NCBI GenBank assembly: GCA_958295665.1
Contig: OY282560.1
Coordinates: 41,603,044-41,667,043, forward strand
Direction: 5' to 3'
Source of the DNA: Tipula vernalis
Taxonomy: Eukaryota; Arthropoda; Insecta; Diptera; Tipulidae
DNA: 64,000 nucleotides
The notes below the pieces were generated by a model. The model saw nothing but the letters and a program-made list of their open reading frames with translations. It did no database searches and was not told where the DNA came from. Each line of letters starts with the position of its first letter. Within the stretch, counting starts at the first letter, position 1. Both the position numbers and the translations under genes were made by a program. Shown piece by piece: positions 37,743-49,600 of the stretch.

Positions 37743-38349
37743 ATGTTAGAGTGGTTCAAACCAAAGTTTTTTTTTTAGAATAACATACACATATTTATAT
37801 CTCTCCATATTTATATATTAAAAGAGAATTTATTTACATATTTAGTCGAGGAATAAAATCGATCGCACCCAGTCATCATATCAACCGTAATTTTGGTATC
37901 CAAAATTAAAATTTAAAAACTAGCCAATTCTACAAAGCACAATATCATGATTTTGACATATCGCCCTTAAAATTTTACATATTAACTGGATGCAACCAAA
38001 ATGTGTTCCTCGTGTATTACAAGCAGTTACTTACATATTTTAGAAAATAGAATTTTATTAAAATAAATCTATTTATTCAAATCGTTATTTATTGATATAT
38101 ACATAAAAAATTATATATTTACAGTTATATTATATTTAAAATGAAATATTTTTGTAAAAATTAAACGACGACATTTAAGAGTTTTAAACATTTATTTATT
38201 AAAAGTTGTTTACATATATCATGATGATTAAGACTATACCATTATATTTAACTCAACGATTACGTTACATTATATAAAAAAATTATAATAAATATATCTA
38301 AAATTATATTGGTTTTTTATTGGAACTTTGTTTTGAGATTCTTGTCAAC
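37743..38349. other. Convergent 3' UTR region
   Basis: AT-rich DNA between the ends of hikaru genki (+) and the left Cdk9 (-). AATAAA at 37852 serves the plus strand; on the minus strand an AATAAA (38316-38321) is about 30 bases past the Cdk9 stop. No other gene seen. Confidence 0.6.
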
Positions 38350-39629
38350 TTAGTACACACGATCCTGATAGCTATTTTCTTGAGGTTTGGGATGTATCTG
38401 ATTTGCATTTTGATATTGTTGACGCATCATATGGCCAGGCCTACGTGGAGCCGATAACAATTCGAACATAGATTGTGAATAATTTGACAACATTTTGCTT
38501 AGGTCACATGGCATTGGATCGGTCCAAAAGAAATCATGATTAAGAGCTGTGTCGGCATCGAAACGCTCTTCTGGATTTAATTGTAACAACTTGTCGAGTA
38601 AATCAACACCGAGTGTATCTTTAACATAAGGCCGTAGCCTCTCTTTGACACGTCTCTTTTGAGTTTGAGGCAAATCGCCTTTCAACGTTTGATACAATTC
38701 TAGCTTATCTACGTCTGGCCAAACTTCTGGCGTAAATGAACCACACAGCTGAGAAATAAGAACAAGTTGCTGTTGCTCTGTATTTCCTTGCATAATAGGG
38801 GATCGTGTCCACATTTCAGCCATAATACAACCAGCTCCCCACATGTCCACAGGTGGACCATAATTACGATCACCCAATAATAATTCCGGTGGTCGATACC
38901 AAAGCGTAACAACACGATTTGTATATCGATTTGGTTGACCTGTTTTCGATACACTAAAAGCGCGTGCTAAACCAAAATCAGCCAACTTCAATACACCGTG
39001 CTTGGTGATCAAAACATTTGCCGCTTTCATATCCCGATGTAAAATCTTATTACTATGAATATAATATAATCCGTTAAGGAGTTGTTGCATAACCTTCTTG
39101 ATTTCCCCTAAACTAAATTTAACGTTCATATTCGAAAGAAGACCGGCTAAATCATGTTCACAGAAATCAAATATCAAATAGAATGTAGTACGATAGTGAT
39201 TACCTAATGTGGCTTTAGTACGACAAATTTCGATAAGATTAACAACATTTTCATGTTTCAACAATTGCAGTATTCTAATTTCGCGAAGGGCTGTAATCGG
39301 AAATCCTTCCTTCTCATTGTCCATCAGCACACGTTTCATAGCGACGAAATTTTTGGCCGAATTTTTCTCCTTCGCCTTAAATACCTCTCTAAATAAATTT
39401 ATAACGATTTAGTCGCACTATAGATAGTCATATAGTGCAATTAAATAACATACCCAAAGGTTCCTTGACCTATTTTGGCCACCTTTACATATTTGCTAGA
39501 TTCCTCACAATAAGGGAATACATAGTCTTCGATGTACTTTTGTTTGTGTTGTAAACTTTGCGAAATTTTAGATGTACCGGTAGTAGTTGAGGTTGCACTG
39601 CCGGTTGGCTCCCGACTCGCAGACGACAT
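38350..39629 (-). CDS. Cdk9: Cyclin-dependent kinase 9, tandem copy A
   Basis: Two exons: 39629-39454 and 39388-38350, with a 65-bp GT-AG intron in phase 2, giving 404 residues. Cdk9 with cyclin T forms P-TEFb, the nuclear kinase that releases paused RNA polymerase II. Visible kinase features: glycine loop IGQGTFG, catalytic Lys in FVAMK (about residue 77), cyclin-binding helix region FPITALREIRILQLLKHENVV, HRDMKAAN (176-183), DFG (196-198), activation Thr in RYTNRVVTLWYRPPELL (about 215), and the C-terminal end HPKPQENSYQDRVY. Compared with copy B it lacks the intron between EKEG and FPI. All catalytic residues are present. It is about 93 % identical to copy B over the last 317 residues. Which copy is the ancestral one is not shown by the sequence. 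Confidence 0.95.
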
Positions 39630-39920
39630 AATAAACTAAAATATGAATTCAAAATGGTAAATTTTTGCCAAAGGTTTCCAAGAAAACAATGTGTTGTTAT
39701 ATCCACTTCGTTTGACAATAATGACAGCACATATCTTGTTGACGTTTGTTTGGGGGCGCCTAGTAATGAGTATTCGAACTAATTGTGGATTCTAACAAGT
39801 TGACCACCAAATTGGGAAAAGTACAATTTTAAATAAAATTCGTTATTTCCATTTTTATATAAAAAATAATGTGTATTATATTAATAATATAAATATATTA
39901 ATCGTATTAATAATAAAATT

Positions 39921-41244
39921 CTAATAAACTCGGTCTTGATAGCTGTTATCTTGTGGTTTTGGATGAACTTGATTTGCATTTTGATATTGCTGTCGCATCA
40001 TGTGACCAGGGCGACGCGGTGCGGACAACAGCTCAAACATAGATTGGGTATGAGTTGAGAGCATCTTGCCCAAATCGGCTGGCATCGGATCATTCCAGAA
40101 GAAATCATGATTCAAGGCTGTATCTGCATCATAGCGTTCTTCTGGATTTAACTGCAACAATTTATCAAGTAAATCAACTCCAAGTGGATCTTTAACATAA
40201 GGTCGAAGTCTTTCTTTTACGCGACGCTTTTGAGTTTGCGGTAAGTCTTTTTTGAGTGATTGATACAAGTCCAAATTTTCAACTCCCCGCCAAACTTCCG
40301 GAGTGAATGATCCACATAACTGTGATATAAGAATTAATTGTTGTTGTTCCGTATTACCTTGCATAATTGGTGATCTAGTCCACATCTCAGCCATAATACA
40401 ACCAGCTCCCCACATATCAACTGGAGGTCCATAATTACGATCGCCGAACAATAATTCTGGTGGCCGATACCAAAGTGTTACAACACGATTGGTATATCGA
40501 TTTGGCTGTCCCGTTTTAGAGACACTGAATGCACGGGCCAACCCAAAATCGGCCAGTTTTAAAACACCCAGTTTTGTGATCAAAACATTAGCCGCTTTCA
40601 TGTCCCGATGCAAAATTTTATTACTATGTATATAGTACAGTCCGTTCAATAACTGCTGCATAACTTTTTTGATCTCGCCTAAACTAAATTTTACGTTCAT
40701 ATTTGATAGTAGCCCGGCCAAGTCATGTTCACAGAAATCAAAAATTAAATAGAAGGTGGTTCGATAGTGGTTCCCTACAGTAGCTTTAGTTCGACAGATT
40801 TCGATTAAATTCACAACATTTTCATGTTTTAAAAGTTGAAGGATTCTTATTTCACGTAATGCTGTAATCGGGAACTGAAACACGAAATACCATTATTAAA
40901 GTTTTACAATGCAATGCATAATTTGGGATCGCTTACGCCTTCCTTCTCATTATCCATCAACACTTTTTTCATGGCAACAAAATTTTTTGAAGAATTTTTT
41001 TCTTTTGCCTTGAACACTTCACTAAAATGGGAAAGAATTAATTTCGATTAATATGAGATGAGAGCTGGATGTGAAAGTACCCGAAAGTTCCTTGACCGAT
41101 TTTTGCGACCTTCTCATATTTACTGGACTCTTCACAATAAGGAAATGAGTAGTTTTCTATATATTTTTGCTTACTCAGTAGACCCTGTAGAACGCGTGAT
41201 GTGCCCGAAGCACTATTTGAGTCACGACTTAAAGAAGTAGTCAT
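39921..41244 (-). CDS. Cdk9: Cyclin-dependent kinase 9, tandem copy B
   Basis: Three exons: 41244-41081, 41021-40937 and 40874-39921, all GT-AG, giving 400 residues. The second intron (62 bp, phase 0) falls exactly between EKEG and FPIT and is absent from copy A. Glycine loop, FVAMK, HRDMKAAN, DFG and the RYTNRVVTLWYRPPELL activation segment are intact, so the kinase should be active. The N-terminal about 22 residues (MTTSLSRDSNSASGTSRVLQ) are unlike copy A, and the other clear cluster of changes is near EVWRGVENLDLYQSLKKDLP. The copies lie head-to-tail about 290 bp apart. It shares a 298-bp intergenic region with the divergent Snx16 gene. Confidence 0.95.
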
Positions 41245-41542
41245 ATAAAACGCGCGTTATTTGGTTTATATAAAAAAAATTCGATGTTTACGTTTTCACA
41301 ATTTCACAACAATGAAAGTTATATTTTGACATTTTTTTGATAAGGTCAGGGCGCTAGTTAAATCACGTTCCACAATAATTACGCCGTGTTTTAAGACTGC
41401 GACTAACTTCAGCTGATTAAATCACCTGTCATTTCATTTATTTACATATTTTTTGTTATTTTGTTGTCATCACAATTTCATGAAATCGCGGTACTCGCCA
41501 TCCCATTAAGTATTTATTAAATTCCCCCAACCAAACCCAATA
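41245..41542. promoter_or_regulatory. Bidirectional promoter region, Cdk9 copy B / Snx16
   Basis: Only 298 bp separate the two outward-facing start codons, so both promoters must lie here or overlap. I see no TATA box at a convincing distance for either gene. Confidence 0.5.
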
Positions 41543-42640
41543 ATGCCTTTAGTAAATAGTAAAAGTTGTGATGTGAATTTAAATAGAATTGGAAAATTAA
41601 AAACAAAATCTTTTCCATCGCTCATCGATAAACGTATTTATAAAGATTCAACACACTATCGTGGCATAACACAAATTGTCCATATAAATGGGTCGGTCAA
41701 TTCAAGGAAAACTCTTAGAAAACAACGATTTACAAAATCAGAATCTGATTTAGTACAATGTTTGCGAGAAGACAACGATCGTAAAATGAATTTATCGAAA
41801 TCGATGGTAAGTTAATAGATCAATATCGAATTTGTAATGCTTCATTGGATTTTAACGATTACACAGGTGCTAGATCGAAGGGCGTCTAATGTTACGAATA
41901 TGATGACGTCCACAATGAATTTGTACTCGAAATTATCTTCGCCCGACTATGTTACCATTCCGATAGTTGGATACGAGGTGATGGAGGAACGCGAAAGATT
42001 TACGGTAATTTTACCTAAAAGGATTTAATTAACCCGGATTAATTAGCTAAGGAATAATACGATAATAATATTACAATTTGATAATGATTTAAACAAACCA
42101 AATAAAATAACATTTTATGTATAACTATTCTAGATATTCAAACTCCGCATCGAGAATTCATTAACCCGTGACTGCTGGTTAGTGCTGCGACGATACACAG
42201 ATTTTGTACGGCTTAACAACAAACTTAAACAACTCTTCCCACAAATTCCGCTACAACTGCCCAAAAAAAAAATATTTGGTGATAATTTTAGCAATGATTT
42301 CCTAGAAAATCGTAAACATGGCCTACAAATTTTCATCAATGGCATCATGTCAAATCCACAATTGAAAAATTTAGAATTTGTTAAGGAATTTTTCTGCCTT
42401 AACGAACCGCCAACCTACTCAGACAATATGGAGGAATGCAAATCAATATTCGAAGCACAAGAAGAGACAATAAATCATTTGAAATATGAATTAGAGCTAA
42501 GGAATAATACGATAATAAATTTACAACAGAAATTATTGACGGAGATTAAGGAGAAGGAGAAGTATGGGAATGCACTGAAGAAGATCATTGCCAATTGTGG
42601 CAAGTGCTCAGATGATATTAATAATTATTTAAATATTTAA
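41543..42640 (+). CDS. Snx16: Sorting nexin-16-like PX-domain protein
   Basis: Three exons, 41543-41806, 41867-42004 and 42134-42640, all GT-AG and phase 0, encoding 302 residues. The N-terminal about 115 residues are basic and unconserved-looking. The PX domain spans about residues 120-230: IPIVGYEVMEERERFT, then WLVLRRYTDFVRLNNKL with the PI3P-binding RRYTDF (153-158), the LPKKKIFGDNF loop and GLQIFINGIM. A coiled-coil tail follows (EEETINHLKYELELRNN region, to about 295). SNX16 binds PI3P on early/late endosomes and uses the coiled coil to oligomerise; in flies it affects synaptic growth signalling. Intron 2 carries a short copy of exon 3 sequence near 42044. Confidence 0.9.
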
Positions 42641-42720
42641 GCAATAATACGTTAAAGTTTAAAATTCTTAGACATTACAATCTAATTGTTTTGTCTAAGT
42701 TAAATGGTTTACAGACATAG

Positions 42721-42824
42721 GCCCTTTTACAATTACTAACTTATTTATGGAACCTAACTTATTACATAAAAAATTATATTGAATTAGTTAGGTTTCAAAA
42801 ATAAGTTAGTAATTGGAAAAGGGC
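42721..42824. mobile_element. 104-bp foldback MITE
   Basis: Left end gcccttttacaattactaac and inverted right end gcccttttccaattactaac pair over about 45 bp with a short loop. Both sides are flanked by the 5-bp direct repeat catag (42716-42720 and 42825-42829), evidence of transposition. It lies about 80 bp after the Snx16 stop codon. Confidence 0.8.
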
Positions 42825-42829
42825 CATAG

Positions 42830-43632
42830 TACTAGATCTGACAGTTAGTTGAGGATATATGTTATATTTTATATTGCAAATATATTTTGTGAAAAAAAAA
42901 AAAAAACTGAAGGACTGCTTATTAATTACAATATGTACATGGAATAGTCTTCTTGCCAAATTTTGGGAATATTGGAAATGGGGGTATTTAATTTTTTTAA
43001 CGGTTATGGCGTTTTAAATTCAACGGCATCTATAAAGGAATAGCCAAAACACGGTTTGTAAAACCAAAATCTAGATGGTGTAAATACCCTAAACAATAAT
43101 CCAAAAAATTATTCAATTGACGTAAACAAACGTCAAAATATTTGTTTCCCCAATTTTGAGTCATTCACCACCATCGAACTGAAAAATAATTTTCCCATCT
43201 CTCATCTGTTTGTACCATTAGTTTTCCATACATTTTCTTAAATTGGGGAAATCAAATTCTTTATGTGTGTATAAATATTTTCCGTTTGCTGTGTGTACAT
43301 CCATGATAAATATAATCAATATCAATACGGTAAGTCAGTCATTAGTACTGGATAATACAGAATAAAATACAAAAGACTTTTGTTGGTTATTTTGTTTTCC
43401 TTTATTTTGTGTTATTATTAAAATTTAAAAACAAAAAAGTTTTCGATAACAAATAATTAATTAAAATTAATAAACGCAAAAATAGCAATTTATAAAAATA
43501 ACATAATATGATTGATAAGAAATTAATAAGTAAATAAGGAAATTTTTTTTTGTTGATTTTCCTAATTTTTCAATTTTCGTTCTTCGTGCGTGTTCAGTTA
43601 TTTTGTGTGTCTCCATGTTTTAAAAAAGTGTC
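42830..43632. other. Intergenic region upstream of Syntaxin-6
   Basis: AT-rich sequence with A/T runs and no supported frame. It must hold the Syntaxin-6 promoter and 5' UTR; I see no clear TATA box. Confidence 0.5.
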
Positions 43633-46600
43633 ATGTCTTTGGAGGATCCATTTTTTGTTGTAAAGGAGTAAGTTTATAAATCCTTAACTATATTTTCAAA
43701 TTAACTACTAAAAACGTTTAAAATTGGTCTGAAAATGTATTATTCATAAGATAAATTGCAAATTGGTATCCTGTGTGTACCTGTTAAAACTAATTTTCCA
43801 ATCTTAATTTATGCACCTGTCTCATATAATTCTAGCGAAGTGTTTAAAGCACTGAATAAAACTCGAGGATTGTATTTACGTTGGCGTGAATTGGGCACAC
43901 AAACGGGTGCTGAAGTTGAATGGACCACAACAGAGTTACGAAATTCGTTGCGGAGTATTGAATGGGATTTAGAAGATTTGGAAGATACAATTGATATCCT
44001 TTTTTCTAGTGATTTAATTAAATATTTGTGTGGTACAAAGTGTTTTATTTTTAGGAGAAATCGATAAAACAAATTTGTAGTTTTTCTTTATATTTTGCTT
44101 TTGGTTCGTTTTTTGCATAGATTTAGCACTTAATTTGCTTATTTATCTGTTTTTTGTTCTTTATTATTTTAATTTGAATCAATATTTGATTACTGATTGA
44201 TTAATAATTATGATAAATATGTGCTGGTCATATACCCCATCTTCCTATTCCAAATATGCGTGGTAGGTGCTTTATCAAAATTATCCATATGGATTACTAC
44301 GTGTGATATACTCTTATTTGTGTTTGGTATGAAAGTAAGTTCTGAGGCGAGGAATAACAAGGTGGTTTATTATAAACTCATTTTACCTATTTATCCATAG
44401 AAGTTCAAATAATTACCTCTGCCGCGATCTATTTGGATTAAGCAAAAGGCTTCCTTTAAATCTAAATTTATTTAACAATTTCAACTTTTTTGTAATATTT
44501 TTATAGAGAATTCTCTTTGGCTTTATTCTTAAAGGAACCTCCTCTATGTATTTATTTGCCCTACCAAAAGAATATGTAGTTGTTTACGAAAACCACTGTA
44601 GGGCATACATTCATTTTGTTGATGGGTCTTCTAAACTCTCAAGCAAGTGGATTTAAATCCAGACTAATAGTGCAGCAGCACAAACTATTCTCATGGACTA
44701 AAGAACCCTGCTAAAAAGTATTAGTAGGTTGATTCCAAACTAAATCTTTTGAGTGAAATATCACGGGAGCTTCGCAAAGAATAGGAAGATGTGAAAGGTA
44801 ACCACTAAAAGTTCTGTTTCGACCAAAATTCAGTTTCAGAATCATCTGTAACCATACCGTACTGATCTGTCGCTTGTGGCTTGTTTACAGGTAGAACGGA
44901 TATTGTGATAATTGCTCTTTTATAGGGAGTATTTTCCGGGCCACGTATTGAAAGTACGTGAACAAATCCGTCTGGTTCCGGGTGTGTTTCAACAATTCTA
45001 CCTCTTACCCATTTTGTGGGAGGTAAATTATCTTCAATTAAAAGCACAAGGTTGCCTATTTGTAGTTGTGGCCTTGCTTGTAGCCATTTTGGTCGTTGTA
45101 AAGTCTTAGCAACTTTTCGTGACTCCATTTCTTCCAAAAATCACTTTTTGTAACTTCTTTGTTGAGAAGCGATGTATGTTTGAATTTACTAAAGTTGATT
45201 AGAACTAGCCCAGGGCTGGGATATTCTAACATCACTATTTTCGATATTCGATACGCTTTATGTCTCTTTTTTCAAGAACAAAATCGCATTATCTTTCACA
45301 ATTATTGTCTAAGTATTTTCGATTCAGCCTGCTATTTCTTCATCACTTTATCACTACAACAATTTTTTGTGATACTTTGTCGATTACGTTGAAAAAGGAT
45401 AGTAAATAAATTTATTCTAATAGGCTGATATCGCAATAGATGAGCGTAATTGAGGAAGCGAAATAATGGGCAACTTTGTTCATGAAAAAAGAGACATAAA
45501 GCGTATCGAATATCGAAAATAGTGATGTTAGAACATCCCAGCCCAGGTATTAGAACTGCAAGGTCTGCTATATCATTGTACATATTGGCCTTGAATTTAG
45601 AATGACCTCTATTTGATTTAACAATATTGTTAACTCCTTGTAGATGAGAGTTGTATTTCCCATGATATTTTTTTAGGTGGGTCTTAACTGGTTTGACAGC
45701 AGCTTCCCATAGCCCAACAAAATGACATAATGCGGATGATTAGAAATGCCAAATTATTCCCTCTGTTGCCAATTGTTGAGCGACAAAATCGTTGAAGTTA
45801 TCTGTTTGATGTTTCGTATCCTTTTTAGCTGATTATTATCTCCAACAATATAGATTTGATCGATTTTTATTTTATGTGATTCTATTAGTTCTCTGTCGGT
45901 TATGTTGATGCTGTGTTTGGTTGCTTGCTCATTTTCTTAAATTAAAGCCTTCTTTCGAAAGTAGTTCAGTTAATTGAAATTAAATGGTTGATGCTTCTTT
46001 GATTGTGTCGCAGCGTGTCATGAGATCATCGACGTAGAAGTATGTTTGTACCACCTTGCGTGCCTCAGGAAAATTTTGCAAGATAAGTGGCAGCTGCTGT
46101 TCCTTAGGTTACTGTATTTAGTTGTTATTCTTTAATCTTTTCCGAAGGCGAGTTTCACCACAAAATTCGTCGGAAGTTCCTGCCGAAACATTTTCTCTAT
46201 GTCGACTGTGAAGACGTACTTATGCTTTCGTCATCTCGTTAGGATGTATTACATCATTTAATGACTGGCCGTTGGTTGTTTGCGCGGCGGACGCGTCAAA
46301 GACTACTTTTAACTTTGTTGTAATACTTGATGGCTTGAGGACCGTATGATGGGCATGTAGTATTTTGGTCGTTCAATTTTGTTGGGCGAATTTTTTCCAT
46401 ATGTAAGAGACATTCATATTCTCGCATGAATTCTTTACATTGTGTGGCTAGTTCGTCGTTCTTCGTGAGTTGCTTTTCTATTTGGAGAAATCTTGCTGTT
46501 GCCATCTTTTTGGAATTTCCTAGGTTTGCCTGTTGTTGGAATGGAATTTTAAGCATATCTACCGTCTGATTCTCTTTTATTGTATGTTGTATTTTCCTTG

Positions 46601-49600
46601 GTTGTAATTGGGAGAGTTTCGGTTAACGGCTTATCTATTGATTTATTAGATCTTCCTAAAATTATCCATCCAAACTTGGTACGTTGAGCAATTGGTTGTT
46701 GATTATTTTTATTATATCCGGTAACACTATATTGACTTAGTAATCTGCACCAAGAAGTAAATTTATCGGTACTCACATATATCGGCCAACTAAGCTAGAT
46801 TATTTCAACTCTTGGTTGTTATTGTTTTCCGTGGTTGGTTGCCTGTAATTTTATTCACTACGTAACCTTCTACCGTTTATCAGCAAGTTTCATGAAACGA
46901 CTCAGAATGATGTTCGCTGCACGCATTTGATCCAATTTACAAATTAATTTAAATAATTTTAGTGTATGTATTGCACGTCTATATCGACTATCTGTATTAA
47001 ATACTTGCAGTTAATTTGTTTGATATCAATCCAATTTATTTTATTTTTTAAATATCTCTTTTGCTATATATTTATTATGTTTATGTGTTTTATATACCTA
47101 TTTATATTTACGAGTATCAATGTTGCATGGAAGACGTTTTCTGAAGCCATGTAATTTTCCGTAACCGTATATATACCTATCGTAGAGAAAAATCCGAATA
47201 AATTTAAAATCGACAATAAGGAGTTATCGAGCCGCCGTCATTTTATCGATGCGACCCGAGATGAAGTGAAATTGATGAAAGATAAGATGAGCATAAATCG
47301 TAATCGTGATCGAGATATAACCGCCCGTGAACCATTACTTGATAATCAAATAACAATCAGCAACAATAACAATAATACATTAAATCATATAAATAATTTA
47401 AATAATACAATAAATAATATTAGTAATAATATTAATAATAATATAAATTCAAATTCAACAGCGTCGCTAATTACGAATTCGGTATTGAATTCAGCAGCAA
47501 ATATGGCGGCACGTCATAGTGGTACAAAATATTCAAAATTAGAAAATTCATTGGATAGTCCGGCACACTATGCCCATTTGGATAGTCCAACGCACAAATT
47601 TATTGGTGAATCGGTGTCAACACAACAGAATTTACTACAAAATCAGGATGAACAGTTGGATGTGATTAGTGATTCAATAGGTACGCTAAAGACGGTGTCA
47701 CGGCAAATTAATATGGAATTGGATGAGCAGGCTGTGTAAGTATAGATGCTTTTTAATCTTAACCTTTTTTTTATTTCAACTACCAAATCATTTATAGTGA
47801 TAATATTCTTTATTTTATTCGATCCTAATTATTTAATCTTCTTAAATAATTCTAGCTTTCATTTAAAGTAAAACTAGCACAAATCTTTCTAGCAAATTAA
47901 TTAAAATTGAGAACGTTAAAAAACGTGACCCGAACATTTTTCAACATGAAAAAGGTGTCGTTACATCTGGTCACAGCGAAGATTTACCTGTTGCCCAATT
48001 TTGAAGAGTTCTGTAACTAATGTCTTTTCCACTGCATATAGATCAAATCTGAAATTGATCTTCCTTAGAAGTTTTATACACTCCTTGAAATCTTCTACAT
48101 ACAATCGTCAGTGTCCAGCCGCAAAACCACATCAACGACCTGTAACAATCTTTTGAGTCAACTCGCCTCAGGACGAAAAATTATCACAGTTTAATTGAAA
48201 AATAGTAATGATAATTGCAATAAGAGGCGATAAGCTTATTCCAACATTGAGTTTCCTGACCACGACAGTGTCGATGGTTGCAACTCTGATGTATCGAGGG
48301 GAACAGAGATTGAATAATAACTGACACTACTCCTGAGCTACCGCCCAAGAAAGTACATACCTATGTCCTACGCTGAACCCGTCGCTGGTTTTATTAAAAA
48401 TTCTGCTTTCGAAACCTCAATCCGATAAACACCCTGGATAAGGAGAAACTGGGTTTCTTCTGGATGGCTTTGAGTAAGCGAGTTATTGAGTCTACTAAAA
48501 CATCGAGATTTGTGCCACATATGCTTGGATGCTATCTTTTATATAGCGTCTTCATCTGCAAGTGCAATAACAAGGAAACATATAAGTGGTTTTGTGAGGA
48601 AGTCTCCAAAATTACAGATATGGATCGGTTGCCACCTAGTTGTTGGTGACCTTTCTAAACCCCTTCATGTGCAGATTTTGATCCCTAGTCCGCCAGGGGA
48701 TGCTCGTGTCGTAATCACTAACAGTGGACTGATTAATCCAAATCCTTCCATAAAAGGATGGAGGGTTGTTCGTTGCAATGCAAGCGTGAGGCGAATAGCT
48801 AATCGATTGTATAGCGGGTGGAATTCTCTCGTTCTGGATAGAATCTCTGTTAAGGTACTCTCGTGCCATAGTCGTTTTATGCACTTGGTTTGATGGTGTT
48901 CATTATGACCCCATGCTTGCTGAGTTGTTTGCTGAATCGCACACCTGTTTGTCCAAATCAGGAAGCGTACCTTCTTGATGGTATTGTTTATTGATGTTTG
49001 TAGAGTTAATGCCTTCATCTACTGAACGGTTACTTCACCTCTTCCAATAGGGAGTTTGGTGAGTTGCTTCTTTCTGTTCATTTCCCCGGTTGCGACTTCA
49101 GTTCTGATTTTGTTACTTCCGAGCCTACTAACTTTTCTGTTGAAACCCCTAATTGGGGTTTAGCTCACAAGCTGATCACGAACGGCGTTCTGCGTTGGAA
49201 TGTGTTCACATTTGCACCTTACAAAGCCGGTTGGGGGGAGGGTTCAGATGGGATTTTCTATGCTAAATTACAGTATGTTTTTCCCTACACTCGAGAGCAT
49301 CTATTTCAAGCGTGCATTGCATTTAGTATTGTTCCACAATGCTGTGAATGAAACAGGCCCTTCTTATAGTAGAGACAAGGTGTATTGAGAAGAGCTTGTG
49401 CGTCAATCCATCTAAGACTGATTTAATTGTCTTTACTAGGGTAGAAATATCGAAGTTTTCTCTGTTCCCTCTGTTTTTGGAATAGCGATCACTAGATCCG
49501 ACCATGTAAAACATCTAGGAGTCTTCTTGGATAGTAAATTCTTATGGGATTACCACATTGATTACAAAATTCATAACGCTACTTCCGTTTTTTGGTATTG

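Larger units (their letters stand above)
43994..47176 (+). other. U12-type AT-AC intron in Syntaxin-6
   Basis: No usable GT lies where exon 2 must end. The conserved frame instead ends EDTI + g and the next bases are ATATCCTTTT, the U12 5' splice consensus. At the far end ttttccgtaac (47155-47165) matches the U12 branch consensus with one mismatch, its branch A 12 bases before an AC at 47175-47176. Joining there gives [14 protein letters not shown], matching the syntaxin-6 family (ETI-S-IVE). A GT-AG reading would lose these residues. The minor spliceosome must process this intron. Confidence 0.88.

Noticed and set aside
47177..47192. GT-AG reading of Syntaxin-6 intron 2 ending at the nearby tag|agaaaaat
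   Set aside because: No GT donor exists in phase at the end of exon 2, and this acceptor would remove the conserved x-IV residues; AT-AC fits both ends.
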